Positions 9,650 through 18,438 of a stretch of DNA of 46,496 nucleotides are shown piece by piece. The DNA comes from Verrucomicrobiota bacterium (lineage in GTDB: Bacteria; Verrucomicrobiota; Verrucomicrobiia; Chthoniobacterales; JAFAMB01). The notes below the pieces were generated by a model. It searched no databases, had not been told where the DNA came from, and worked only from the letters and a program-made list of their open reading frames with translations. Both the position numbers and the translations under genes were made by a program. Numbering within the stretch: the stretch's first letter is position 1; each line of letters begins with the position of its first letter. The DNA lies in NCBI GenBank assembly GCA_019236675.1, contig JAFAIO010000485.1, forward strand, positions 1 through 46,496, in the 5' to 3' direction.

Positions 9650-10317
9650 CTCCTTCTCTTCTTGTAGCGCTTCGCGACAACAAATCCATCAAGGAATCTG
9701 CGGTTCGCTACAACGATCCAGCCGTTTTGGGTGGCCATCGCTGATTCGTCGAAACAGCGTCGAGCCTCAACGCGGCTCACGATCCGAAAGAAGGTGTATT
9801 GCAGCCACATCAACGCGCGACCCGCCATGGTCCTGGGAGGAGTAAAATCGACGTTGATCCAAGTTCCCTTCTCGGTGGTGATTTCTCCGATCTTCTTGAT
9901 AATGGCGAGTTGCGTGGGCGGATTAAAGAGATCAAGAAAGAAGTGCGTCACGACGCAGTCAAATTCTCTTCCCAGCCGGCAGCGAAGAAAATCAGCCTCA
10001 ATCAACTCCAGCGGTACCTTTCCCGTCCCGCCGATCCGGCTCTTCGTCAGCCGAATCATCGCCTTGCTTTTCTCCACAACTTTGAGGCATCCAACGAGCT
10101 TTCGAGTGAGCACCGATTTAAGGAAACGGCCATTTCCTTCGCCCACCAACAAGGCCCGGTCAGCTTTAAGGACATCGTCGATAAATGCCCGCCGAGCGTC
10201 ATCCAGATGGACTCCGAACACGAGTCGTTCCAATGTGGGATAAAGTGGAGCTATGAGATCAAATTGAGCCCGTGTTTGTGATCTAACTGCCGAGTTAAGT
10301 GCAATTTCCATATTCAC
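9646..10317 (-). CDS. Putative SAM-dependent methyltransferase
   Basis: ORF 223 aa; ALLVGEGNGRFLKSVL, LIEADFLRCRLGREFDCVVTHFFLDLF; 4-nt ATGA overlap with the downstream CLC gene. Confidence 0.75.
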   Translation of the reverse strand: MNMEIALNSAVRSQTRAQFDLIAPLYPTLERLVFGVHLDDARRAFIDDVLKADRALLVGEGNGRFLKSVLTRKLVGCLKVVEKSKAMIRLTKSRIGGTGKVPLELIEADFLRCRLGREFDCVVTHFFLDLFNPPTQLAIIKKIGEITTEKGTWINVDFTPPRTMAGRALMWLQYTFFRIVSRVEARRCFDESAMATQNGWIVVANRRFLDGFVVAKRYKKRRR

Positions 10318-10808
10318 TCAGATCATAGTAATCGACTGAATCAGGTAAACCGGTGCGTTGTTCGAACCCGCTTTAAAACCCTATTCTAATCTCGGACAGA
10401 CGAAATTATGAAAATTCCTAGAGCGCTTGTCAAATTCTGGCGAGCGTGAGTTCTTCAAACGAATTTACTTCATATCTGCTTCTTTCTGGCTAACACTCGC
10501 TTCGTTCCAAGGCATTGTGGGGACAGCTTGGTTGTTTCGAGCAAGAGTTCAGGTAGTAGTTGACGGCAAAACGGAATTTGGCCAAGTGCGGCAGCTTGTA
10601 GTCGTCAATAGCACATCGACATGAGCTCCATACGTTAGCCGCAACCTGCCTCTCCGTCCCTCGATAAAGTCTTAGTCACACGAAACAGAGCAGAGAGTTT
10701 TGTCCTGTGCAAAAGCAGCATCCGCCGCTCAAAGGTTCGCTTGATAGTTCGCTGTTTTCCGGCCTGCGATGAAGTGGCGGAACCATAGGTTCTATAAACA
10801 CAACTAAC

Positions 10809-11534
10809 GTGATAAAAACTGAAGAGCTTCCGCCATGGAAACGGCTCGTTGATTTAATTTGTATTCTTGTGAGTCTGCCAGTTTGGGCAGGCGTTTTCCT
10901 TGCAGTTGCTATCTGGATCAAGCTTGTGTCTCGGGGTCCCCTCTTCTTCTGTCAGGAACGGGTAGGGTACAGCGGAAGACAGTTCAAAATGTACAAATTC
11001 AGGACGATGGAAGTTAACGTCGAGACGCTTAGCCACGAGTTATATCTGCAAAGTCTTATCAAGGGTGATGGCCCGATGACCAAATTGGATGCGTCAGGTG
11101 ATCCACGGATTATTTTTGGTGGACGCATTCTCCGAGCCCTCGGGTTAGATGAATTGCCTCAGTTGTTCAATGTGCTGAGGAGAGACATGAGTTTGGTCGG
11201 TCCGCGACCATGTACGCCGACCGAACGTAAGTGTTATGAAGGCTGGCAACAGGAGCGATTCAACGCCGTGCCGGGCTTAACGGGATATTGGCAGGTGAAT
11301 GGAAAGAACAAGACCACATTTCGACAGATGATCGAGATGGACATCTATTACTCGCGCAATAAATCATTTCTGTTAGATGCAATGATCCTCCTAAGAACGG
11401 CTCCTGCGATAGTAGGGCAAGTTCTTGAGGCACGGGCTTGGCGACCCCGTCGCGAGATTAAACAAAGCCCGGCTTCCCAGCCTGCCAGCAGGCCGTTCGT
11501 TGAACCTGTATTTCGTTCCGGGAGCGAGGCGTGA
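10809..11534 (+). CDS. Polyprenyl-phosphate sugar-1-phosphate transferase (initiating EPS sugar transferase)
   Basis: ORF 241 aa with GTG start; GPLFFCQERVGYSGRQFKMYKFRTM, DELPQLFNVLRRDMSLVGPRP, PGLTGYWQVNG motifs of the bacterial sugar transferase family. Confidence 0.95.
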   Translation: MIKTEELPPWKRLVDLICILVSLPVWAGVFLAVAIWIKLVSRGPLFFCQERVGYSGRQFKMYKFRTMEVNVETLSHELYLQSLIKGDGPMTKLDASGDPRIIFGGRILRALGLDELPQLFNVLRRDMSLVGPRPCTPTERKCYEGWQQERFNAVPGLTGYWQVNGKNKTTFRQMIEMDIYYSRNKSFLLDAMILLRTAPAIVGQVLEARAWRPRREIKQSPASQPASRPFVEPVFRSGSEA

Positions 11535-11562
11535 AGATCGTAGTCGAAAGTTGAGTAGTGAT

Positions 11563-12153
11563 ATGTACAAAGCAGGACGCACTGATCGCGCAACCGGTGC
11601 TGCGGAAGGCTGTTGGTATTGTGTTCAGGCAAAGCATAAGCACGAACATATCGCGGCGGCACATCTCCGTGAGCTAAAAGGAGTAACCGTTCTTTGTCCA
11701 CGTATCAGGTTCAAACGAGAAACACGCATCGGGATCACTCGGGTGACGGAAGCGCTGTTTCCTGGCTATTTGTTTGCTCATTTTGAGTTAGCGAGAATGC
11801 ACCGAGTGGTGGGCTATGCCTCAGGGGTGCGATGCATCGTTCGATTCGCTAATCGGTATCCAACGATCGACGATGACACCATAGCTCAGCTACGCGAGCA
11901 CGTCGGTCCAAAAGAGATCAAGGAGATAAACTACGAGCCGTTACGAGGCGACAACGTCAAAGTAGCAGACGGCATCCTGGCAGGATTGGAAGCCGTAGTT
12001 ACACAGGTTCTACCGGCCAGAACTCGGGTTAAAGTGCTATTAGATTTCCTTGGTAGGAAAGTAGCCGCGGAATTAGAGCGCTCAAGTATACTCCTACAGG
12101 GGGTTCACCCATTGTCTGTTAACGCCGATGGTGATAACCCCCGCGCAGAGTGA
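11563..12153 (+). CDS. NusG-like specialised transcription antiterminator (RfaH/UpxY/LoaP-type)
   Basis: In-frame ATG at 11563; WYCVQAKHKHEHIAAAHLRELKGVTVLCPRIRF...EALFPGYLFAHFE NGN domain and C-terminal KOW-like segment; second gene of the EPS cluster. Confidence 0.85.
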   Translation: MYKAGRTDRATGAAEGCWYCVQAKHKHEHIAAAHLRELKGVTVLCPRIRFKRETRIGITRVTEALFPGYLFAHFELARMHRVVGYASGVRCIVRFANRYPTIDDDTIAQLREHVGPKEIKEINYEPLRGDNVKVADGILAGLEAVVTQVLPARTRVKVLLDFLGRKVAAELERSSILLQGVHPLSVNADGDNPRAE

Positions 12154-12186
12154 GTGACATAACCTCCTAGTCGTTATTTGCCGAAG

Positions 12187-12242
12187 AGGGTAGGCAAAGG
12201 ATGGGTAGAAAAATAGGGATCTCAAGTCGGAGTCCTTACCCT
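12187..12242 (+). other. Potential RNA stem in leader (AGGGTAGG / CC-T-TACCCT)
   Basis: Complementarity 12187-12194 with 12234-12242 (one bulged T). Confidence 0.35.
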
Positions 12243-12436
12243 CAAGTAGTAGTCTGCTTACTGGGCTCGATGGTATTGTGTCGTTCCCTTTTCCTCAATA
12301 GGCTGTAATCGATGGGCTCCAGCCTAGGCCCGTCTGATGAGGCGGCGGATAGTAATTCCCACGATGTAGGAGTTTCCAGACGCCGCGGTCGACGACCAAG
12401 ACAGAAAAGCAAAAACCCACAAGTGTAAATTAAGTA

Positions 12437-12465
12437 CGTCTAGACCAAAGAAGGTCGAAAAGACG
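12437..12465 (+). other. Two-tier stem-loop in the leader between the NusG-like gene and the downstream operon
   Basis: CGTCT-A-GACC-AAAGAA-GGTC-GAAA-AGACG: nested 5-bp and 4-bp stems. Confidence 0.5.
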
Positions 12466-12567
12466 GGTGTGGGACATCTGGATTTTATGAAGGACATTAG
12501 GCCGGCTGGGAAAGTGAGGCGGGCCGATAGCAAGGGATGACATCCTGACGAATCGTTTAACGGTGAT

Positions 12568-13662
12568 ATGAAAGAACCTATTGCGGTGGGAGTTGTTGGG
12601 TGCGGATATTGGGGCCCGAATCTTGTTCGTAACTTCAGTGCGCTGCCCAATTGCCGAATGCGGGCGATGTGCGACACGAGTGAGGCACGTCTAAAACACA
12701 TGAAAAGCGTCTACCCGGAGGTCGAGGGTATAACTGACTTTGAACGCTTTCTCAGAGACATGGATGTGGATGCAGTAGTGGTGGCGACCCCTGTTAAGTA
12801 TCATTATTTGCTGGCCAAGGCTAGCTTACTGGCCGGCAAGCACACCTTAATTGAAAAACCGATGGCAGCCTCCGCCGCCGAGTGTGAGGAACTAATAGAG
12901 ATAGCCACGCGGAACGGGCTAGTTCTGATGGTTGGACATACCTTCCTTTATTCGGCGCCGGTGCAAAAGATCGCCGATATTGTGGGAGCGGGCGATATTG
13001 GCGAGATCCGTTATATCAATTCACGCCGATTAAATCTGGGACTGTTTCAAAAGGATATCAATGTGGCGTGGGACCTTGCACCTCATGACATTTCCATCAT
13101 CTTACATATCCTCGGGGAATCACCGTTAACAGTTAACTGTCAGGGGAACGCCCACGTTACACCAGGGATCGAGGATATAACCAATATCTCCCTCTCTTTT
13201 CGGCATAAGCGCTTTGCCACCATCCAGAGTAGTTGGCTAGAGCCGCGAAAGGTTCGGGACATGACGATCGTGGGGACGCGTCGAATGATCGTCTATGACG
13301 ACTTGCAGACGAACGAAAAAATTCGCATTTACGATGTGCGGGTAGAGCGGCCACCTCATTACGATACCTTCGCTGATTTTCACTATTCCTATCACTACGG
13401 GGATAGCTACATTCCGCACATCAGACAGGAGGAGCCGCTAAAAGCGGAATGCCAACACTTTCTCGATTGCATCGAAACCGGGACTACGCCGCTAACCAGT
13501 GGGCATGATGGGCTCGAGTTAGTAAGGATTCTCGAAGCTGCGTCCGCCTCGCTCAAGGATCGGGGTGCGCCAGTTGTTCTATCGAGACAGCACGAAACAC
13601 CCTCTTATCTTGGACGGAACAACGTTGCCAAAGTGTTGGGAGCAGAACCAGTCTGCGCTTAA
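12568..13662 (+). CDS. Gfo/Idh/MocA family oxidoreductase (WbpB/WlbA-like)
   Basis: ORF 364 aa; GVVGCGYWGPNLVRNF, VVVATPVKYHYLLAKASLLAGKHTLIEKP, APHDISIILHIL. Confidence 0.92.
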   Translation: MKEPIAVGVVGCGYWGPNLVRNFSALPNCRMRAMCDTSEARLKHMKSVYPEVEGITDFERFLRDMDVDAVVVATPVKYHYLLAKASLLAGKHTLIEKPMAASAAECEELIEIATRNGLVLMVGHTFLYSAPVQKIADIVGAGDIGEIRYINSRRLNLGLFQKDINVAWDLAPHDISIILHILGESPLTVNCQGNAHVTPGIEDITNISLSFRHKRFATIQSSWLEPRKVRDMTIVGTRRMIVYDDLQTNEKIRIYDVRVERPPHYDTFADFHYSYHYGDSYIPHIRQEEPLKAECQHFLDCIETGTTPLTSGHDGLELVRILEAASASLKDRGAPVVLSRQHETPSYLGRNNVAKVLGAEPVCA

Positions 13663-13693
13663 CTCTGATTCGGAAATAAGCAAGAAACTGTCC

Positions 13694-13797
13694 GGAGAGA
13701 ACGCGATTATACGAGCGGGTAGCGCCGTACCGAAGACGTGCCCGCAAATCCCATTGTGGCCGGAAATCCGGCCAAAGTTTTTTTAGAAAAGCTGAAA
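13694..13797 (+). pseudogene. C-terminal remnant of a hexapeptide-repeat acyltransferase (frameshifted)
   Basis: Frame A GENAIIRAGSAVPK then frame B (D)VPANPIVAGNPAKVFLEKLK; together this is the typical left-handed beta-helix acyltransferase C-terminus, split by an apparent 1-nt loss near 13733-13737. Confidence 0.75.
13757..13784 (+). terminator. Candidate intrinsic terminator (hairpin plus T7)
   Basis: TGGCCGGA-AA-TCCGGCCA then AAG TTTTTTT. Confidence 0.4.
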
Positions 13798-14922
13798 ATG
13801 CAAATCAAAGTACCGTTTCTTGACTTGTGGTCGCAACATCTTCCGTTGATGAGCGAGTTCAGTCAGGCCATTCAGGAGGTAATCGAGAGCTCCGCATTTG
13901 CCGGCGGGCCATTCGTCGCTGCTTTCGAAAGGGACTTCGCCGCTTATTGCGACATTCCGTACTCGATTGGCGTTGGTTCCGGCACAGAGGCGCTCTGGTT
14001 GAGCTTATTGGCCTGTGGCGTTGGTTCTGGGGACGAAGTGATCACGGTTCCGAGTACGTTCATGGCCACAGCCGAGGCGATCACTTATTGTGGAGCGCGT
14101 CCGGTATTCGTCGACGTGGACGAACGAACCTACACGATGAATCCGGACGCGCTGAAGAATGCGCTAACCTCCAAAACCAAAGCGATCATACCGGTCCATC
14201 TGTTCGGACAACCCGCGGATATGGATCCCATTCTGGAATTCGGGCGTGAACACGGTCTCCACGTGATCGAGGACGCGTGTCAAGCCCACGGCGCTACCTA
14301 TAAAGGGAAACGTGTCGGCACGTTCGGTGACACCGCGTGCTTCAGTTTCTATCCTGGAAAGAATCTCGGCGCGTTCGGAGAAGCGGGGGCGATCGTTACC
14401 AGCAGCGCCGAGTTAGACCAAAAGCTTCGAGTGTTCAGGGACCACGGTCAGGAACGAAAGTACTTTCACTCAGTCATCGGCTGGAACTGTCGCATGGACG
14501 GAATTCAGGCGGCGGTCCTTAGGATCAAGTTGCAGCAACTCGAAGCAGCCAACCAACTGCGGCGTACCCACGCCGTCCAGTACGACGCTGGTCTGGGTGA
14601 ATTCGATGGTGTAATCACGCCAGCGCAGGCGTCTTATGCTCGGCATGTTTACCACATCTATGCCATTCGGGTGCGTAACCGAGACGAAACGATACAAAGC
14701 CTTACGGACCAGGGAATCGCAACCGGCATTCATTACCCCGTGCCCGTCCATTTACAAGAGGCCTATCAAAGCCTTGGCTATACACGCTATTCGTTCCCAA
14801 TTGCTGAACGCTGCGCGGCTGAATTTGTGTCGCTACCGATGTATCCCGAATTAACTCATTCCCAAATAGAACAGGTGATCGACGCTGTGAAAGAAGCTGT
14901 TGCTGGAGGCGTGGAGGTTTAG
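13798..14922 (+). CDS. DegT/DnrJ/EryC1/StrS family aminotransferase (WbpE-like)
   Basis: Internal ATG at 13798 (MQIKVPFLDLWSQH); [71 protein letters not shown]. Confidence 0.95.
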   Translation: MQIKVPFLDLWSQHLPLMSEFSQAIQEVIESSAFAGGPFVAAFERDFAAYCDIPYSIGVGSGTEALWLSLLACGVGSGDEVITVPSTFMATAEAITYCGARPVFVDVDERTYTMNPDALKNALTSKTKAIIPVHLFGQPADMDPILEFGREHGLHVIEDACQAHGATYKGKRVGTFGDTACFSFYPGKNLGAFGEAGAIVTSSAELDQKLRVFRDHGQERKYFHSVIGWNCRMDGIQAAVLRIKLQQLEAANQLRRTHAVQYDAGLGEFDGVITPAQASYARHVYHIYAIRVRNRDETIQSLTDQGIATGIHYPVPVHLQEAYQSLGYTRYSFPIAERCAAEFVSLPMYPELTHSQIEQVIDAVKEAVAGGVEV

Positions 14923-17004
14923 ATGGATAACGAAGACTTGCCGATTGTGGCACCGCAGAACCGCGAGACCTTGCATCTCGCACCCGAGTACGGTGCGGCG
15001 GCCGATTTTGAGGAGCGGCCAAACCAATCCAGTTTCGGTCTGCATGACATCCTGTTCATGCTGTTTCGGCACAAATGGAAAATTATTTTCTTTACAATAG
15101 CCGGCTTCATTGCGGCTGCCTTCGTCTATTTTGAGGTCCCGCCTGCATACGAATCGGAAGCTAAGCTTCTTGTCCGCTACGTGATGGACCGAGGGGCTGT
15201 AGACGGCCTGGACGCTCAGGTTAAGACACCGACGGCTTGGGATTCTAATCTTCTCAATTCTGAGGTTCAGATCTTGACCAGCTCAGACCTGATACGCCAG
15301 GTAGCAGAGTCAGTATACGCAAAGAAATCGGTTTCCGGTTCCGCAGATAGAGGCACCGTTGATACAATATCCGAAACCATTGGAAAAGGTCTGCAAGTGT
15401 CTGCGCTAAAGGATGCCAACATTATTTCTCTCGCCTTTACGAGCAGTGATCGGAATCTCCCCATGCCGGTCTTACAAGAGCTGGTAAAACGCTATTTTGA
15501 TAAGCATTTGGAAGTTCATCGCTCAACTGGTGCGTTCACTTTTGTGGCGCAAGAGACGGCCGATTTGAAAAAGAAATTGGACGAGACGGAAGGAGAATTG
15601 AAACAGCTGAGGGAAAGCGCCGGAATTATCTCCCTTGAAGAAGCCAAAAAAGATCTCGCCAGCGAAATTGGGAAAACCCAACAGGACTTGGATACGGCCG
15701 AAGCCGAACTAGCCGCGCAGCGGGCTCGAGTTAAGGATCTAGAAAAGTCGCTGGCTCTGCCTGAAAACGCACAGCCTACCGTCCCTGCCCAGCCGGTAAC
15801 CGGCGATACTCAAGAGAAATACAAAGCCCTTATTGCCCGGTTGACTCAACTGCAAAAGACCGAGACTGAACTTCTTTTGAAGTACACTCCGGAGAGTCCG
15901 ATGGTAAAGGTAAAGGCCGATCAAATTGCCCAGCTCGAAAAGCAACGCAGCGAGCTGGAAACAACCTATCCAGCCTTACTTGGTACGGTCCAAGGACAAC
16001 CGAATATAACATCCGACAGAGCAACTCTGGCTGGACTGGAGTCCAAAGTACAAGCGCTCAACGGCCGCATGACCGATCTGCAAGCACGGGTGAAAACCGT
16101 TCAGGAGGTAGCGCCGCGCATCGAAGAACTCCAGAGAAAAGAGGAAGTCGAGGAAACTAATTACAAACATTCCGAGGCAAGTCTGGAAAAGGCTCGGATC
16201 GACGAAACGCTTGACCCATCCAGGATGCCAAATATCAGCGTTGTCCAAACCCCTTTACCTGCGGGACAGGTAAAAAGGAATACGGAGAAAGTCGTGCTCG
16301 GCCTCGCGGGAGGTGGGTTGTTTGTGGGGGTCGCCCTGGCGCTGCTGATCGAAATGTTTATAGATCGTACTGTCAAGCGGCCGCTCGAAATCGAAAATCA
16401 GTTGCGTATACCTTTGTTGCTTTCGATTCCGCATCTGACTTTCGATCGCCGACGGTTACCTTTGCGCAATTCGGGTGACGCGGGGGAGATACAACATCGG
16501 AGGAAGTTAGATGTTTCCGGCGCAAATGGTGACGATTTAATTAGGCCGTTTTGTGAAGCCATTCGAGATCGCCTGGGACTGTTCTTCCAAATAAATAACA
16601 TGGCTTACAAACCGAAGCTGGTAGCCGTAACCGGGCTGGCGGCAAATGCGGGATCGTCCACCATTGCTGCCGGACTAGCGGACGCTCTGGCAGAAGCCTC
16701 TGAGGGGAAGGTGCTGTTGGTCGATAAGCTGATATCTCCAAAAGGCTTTTACAATACTCTAGAGGAGTTCAAGCGGAGCGATCTTGACTATGTGGTGTTT
16801 GACATGCCCTCGCTCGGGGACACCAGTGCAACTCTTCCTCTGGCCGGCTTTATGGATACCGTGTTGCTCGTGGTAGAGGCGGAAAAGAGCAACCGAAACG
16901 CGGTTAAACGCGCCTATGCTCAGCTGGCGGCCAAAACGAAGGTTTCGGTAATCGTTAACAAGATCAGGTCTTACGGTCCCAAATGGCTTGAGGGCGATTT
17001 TTGA
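14923..17004 (+). CDS. Wzz-type chain-length determinant fused to a degenerate BY-kinase/CpsD-like domain
   Basis: ORF 693 aa; N-terminal Wzz TM/coiled coil (HDILFMLFRHKWKIIFFTIAGFIAAAFVYFEVPPAYESEAKLLVRYV), C-terminal VTGLAANAGSSTIAAGLADALAEASEGKVLLVDK lacking the P-loop Lys. Confidence 0.9.
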   Translation: MDNEDLPIVAPQNRETLHLAPEYGAAADFEERPNQSSFGLHDILFMLFRHKWKIIFFTIAGFIAAAFVYFEVPPAYESEAKLLVRYVMDRGAVDGLDAQVKTPTAWDSNLLNSEVQILTSSDLIRQVAESVYAKKSVSGSADRGTVDTISETIGKGLQVSALKDANIISLAFTSSDRNLPMPVLQELVKRYFDKHLEVHRSTGAFTFVAQETADLKKKLDETEGELKQLRESAGIISLEEAKKDLASEIGKTQQDLDTAEAELAAQRARVKDLEKSLALPENAQPTVPAQPVTGDTQEKYKALIARLTQLQKTETELLLKYTPESPMVKVKADQIAQLEKQRSELETTYPALLGTVQGQPNITSDRATLAGLESKVQALNGRMTDLQARVKTVQEVAPRIEELQRKEEVEETNYKHSEASLEKARIDETLDPSRMPNISVVQTPLPAGQVKRNTEKVVLGLAGGGLFVGVALALLIEMFIDRTVKRPLEIENQLRIPLLLSIPHLTFDRRRLPLRNSGDAGEIQHRRKLDVSGANGDDLIRPFCEAIRDRLGLFFQINNMAYKPKLVAVTGLAANAGSSTIAAGLADALAEASEGKVLLVDKLISPKGFYNTLEEFKRSDLDYVVFDMPSLGDTSATLPLAGFMDTVLLVVEAEKSNRNAVKRAYAQLAAKTKVSVIVNKIRSYGPKWLEGDF

Positions 17005-17074
17005 CGAAAATCGCTGAAATTGCTCCCTACAATACGTTTCGAGCATCTCAGCCGGTCAACACCTTGGAGAAACG

Positions 17075-18391
17075 TTGACAACGACTCTTGACAATCCACA
17101 AACGGGGCCACTCCGGTTAGCGGGTCAGCGCGTAGCCGCGGTCGTCTATTCGAACTATCCTGCAGACCCGCGCCCGCGACGGGCGGCGGAGGCTCTAGTT
17201 AGGGAAGGTGCCAGCGTCGAAGTGATCTGTCTTAAAGAAGGGGATGATGAACCTCAGCACGAAATTTTCAATGGTGTAGATATCACCCGGGTCCCCCTAA
17301 AGCGTCGTCGAGGCGGAAAGTTATCTTACCTGACCCAGTATGGGACCTTCATTCTGCTCGCTGGGACGATTCTGGCATTTCGGACAGTTAGGAGGCGGTT
17401 TAACTTGATCCACGTCCATAACATGCCGGACGTGTTAGTATTTAGCGCGCTCGTACCCAAACTTTTCGGCGCAAAAGTTATCCTCGACCTGCATGATCCA
17501 ATGCCGGAATTAATGATGACGATCTTTGGGCTTCGGGAGAATAGCAGGGCGGTCCGGCTTCTTAAAATGCTCGAGAAGTGGAGCCTGTGTTTTGCTGATG
17601 GAATTCTAACGGTAAATGAAGCCTGCCGTAAACTTTTCTCGAGCCGGAGCTGTGCTCGGGAAAAAATAACGGTGATTATGAACTCGCCCGACGAAGAAAT
17701 CTTCCCCCTTCGCGAAGGGCCCATCTCGGCTCTGGCGGAACCGGACACTTCGAAGCCGTTCGTCTTAATGTACCATGGTTCGTTAGTCGAACGACACGGC
17801 TTAGACCTGGCAGTGAAGGCGTTAGCGAAGATAAAAAAATCAATACCAGGAGCAGAACTGAGGATTTTTGGCTGGAGTACGCCTTTTCTGGAACAGGTGC
17901 TTGGATCAGCGGAGACGGCAGGTCTTGGTGAAGCCGTCCGGTACATGGGACCGAAGAACTTGGAGCAAATTGCTGCTGCGATCCGCGATTGCCATGCCGG
18001 CGTTATACCGAATCGAAGGAGCATATTCACTGAACTCAACACGCCGACTCGGATCTTTGAGTATCTGTCTCAGGGCAAACTCACCATCGCTCCGCGGGCT
18101 CCGGGAATTTTAGACTATTTCGGTCCCCACGAGTTGGCCCTTTTCGAACTGGGGAACCCCGAAGATCTTGCGGCTACCATCGAATATGTGTTCAGGCATC
18201 CAGGCGAGACAGCGAAGATGATCGAACGGGGCCAGGACGTGTATCGGGCTCACAAATGGTCGACGGAACGACTTCAATTGGTTGCTCTAGTTGAGAGCCT
18301 GTTGAAGAAGACGGTGCGGTCAGCAGTATGGCCGAGCACACAAGAAACAAAATGTCGGCCGGATAGAACCGCATCCGGCGGCTGTACGTAA
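17075..18391 (+). CDS. Glycosyltransferase family 4 protein
   Basis: ORF 438 aa with TTG start; ASVEVICLKEGD, HVHNMPDVLVFSALVPK, MYHGSLVERHGLDLAVKALAKI, STPTRIFEYLS-like region. Confidence 0.9.
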   Translation: MTTTLDNPQTGPLRLAGQRVAAVVYSNYPADPRPRRAAEALVREGASVEVICLKEGDDEPQHEIFNGVDITRVPLKRRRGGKLSYLTQYGTFILLAGTILAFRTVRRRFNLIHVHNMPDVLVFSALVPKLFGAKVILDLHDPMPELMMTIFGLRENSRAVRLLKMLEKWSLCFADGILTVNEACRKLFSSRSCAREKITVIMNSPDEEIFPLREGPISALAEPDTSKPFVLMYHGSLVERHGLDLAVKALAKIKKSIPGAELRIFGWSTPFLEQVLGSAETAGLGEAVRYMGPKNLEQIAAAIRDCHAGVIPNRRSIFTELNTPTRIFEYLSQGKLTIAPRAPGILDYFGPHELALFELGNPEDLAATIEYVFRHPGETAKMIERGQDVYRAHKWSTERLQLVALVESLLKKTVRSAVWPSTQETKCRPDRTASGGCT

Positions 18392-18438
18392 AAGCTGGGA
18401 AGGCGACCGCCAAAGCAGCCACCCATAGGGGCGAGCGA

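Noticed and set aside
10427-10624. 65-aa ORF upstream of the sugar transferase
   Set aside because: No recognisable domain; more likely part of the long 5' non-coding region of the EPS cluster.
12333-12400. CTGATGA motif (hammerhead-ribozyme-like core) in the 414-bp gap
   Set aside because: The required GAAA does not follow a closing stem II in the correct position; the flanking GGCGGCG/CGCCGC pairing is followed by GGTCGACGACC, not CGAAA, so the three-way junction cannot form.
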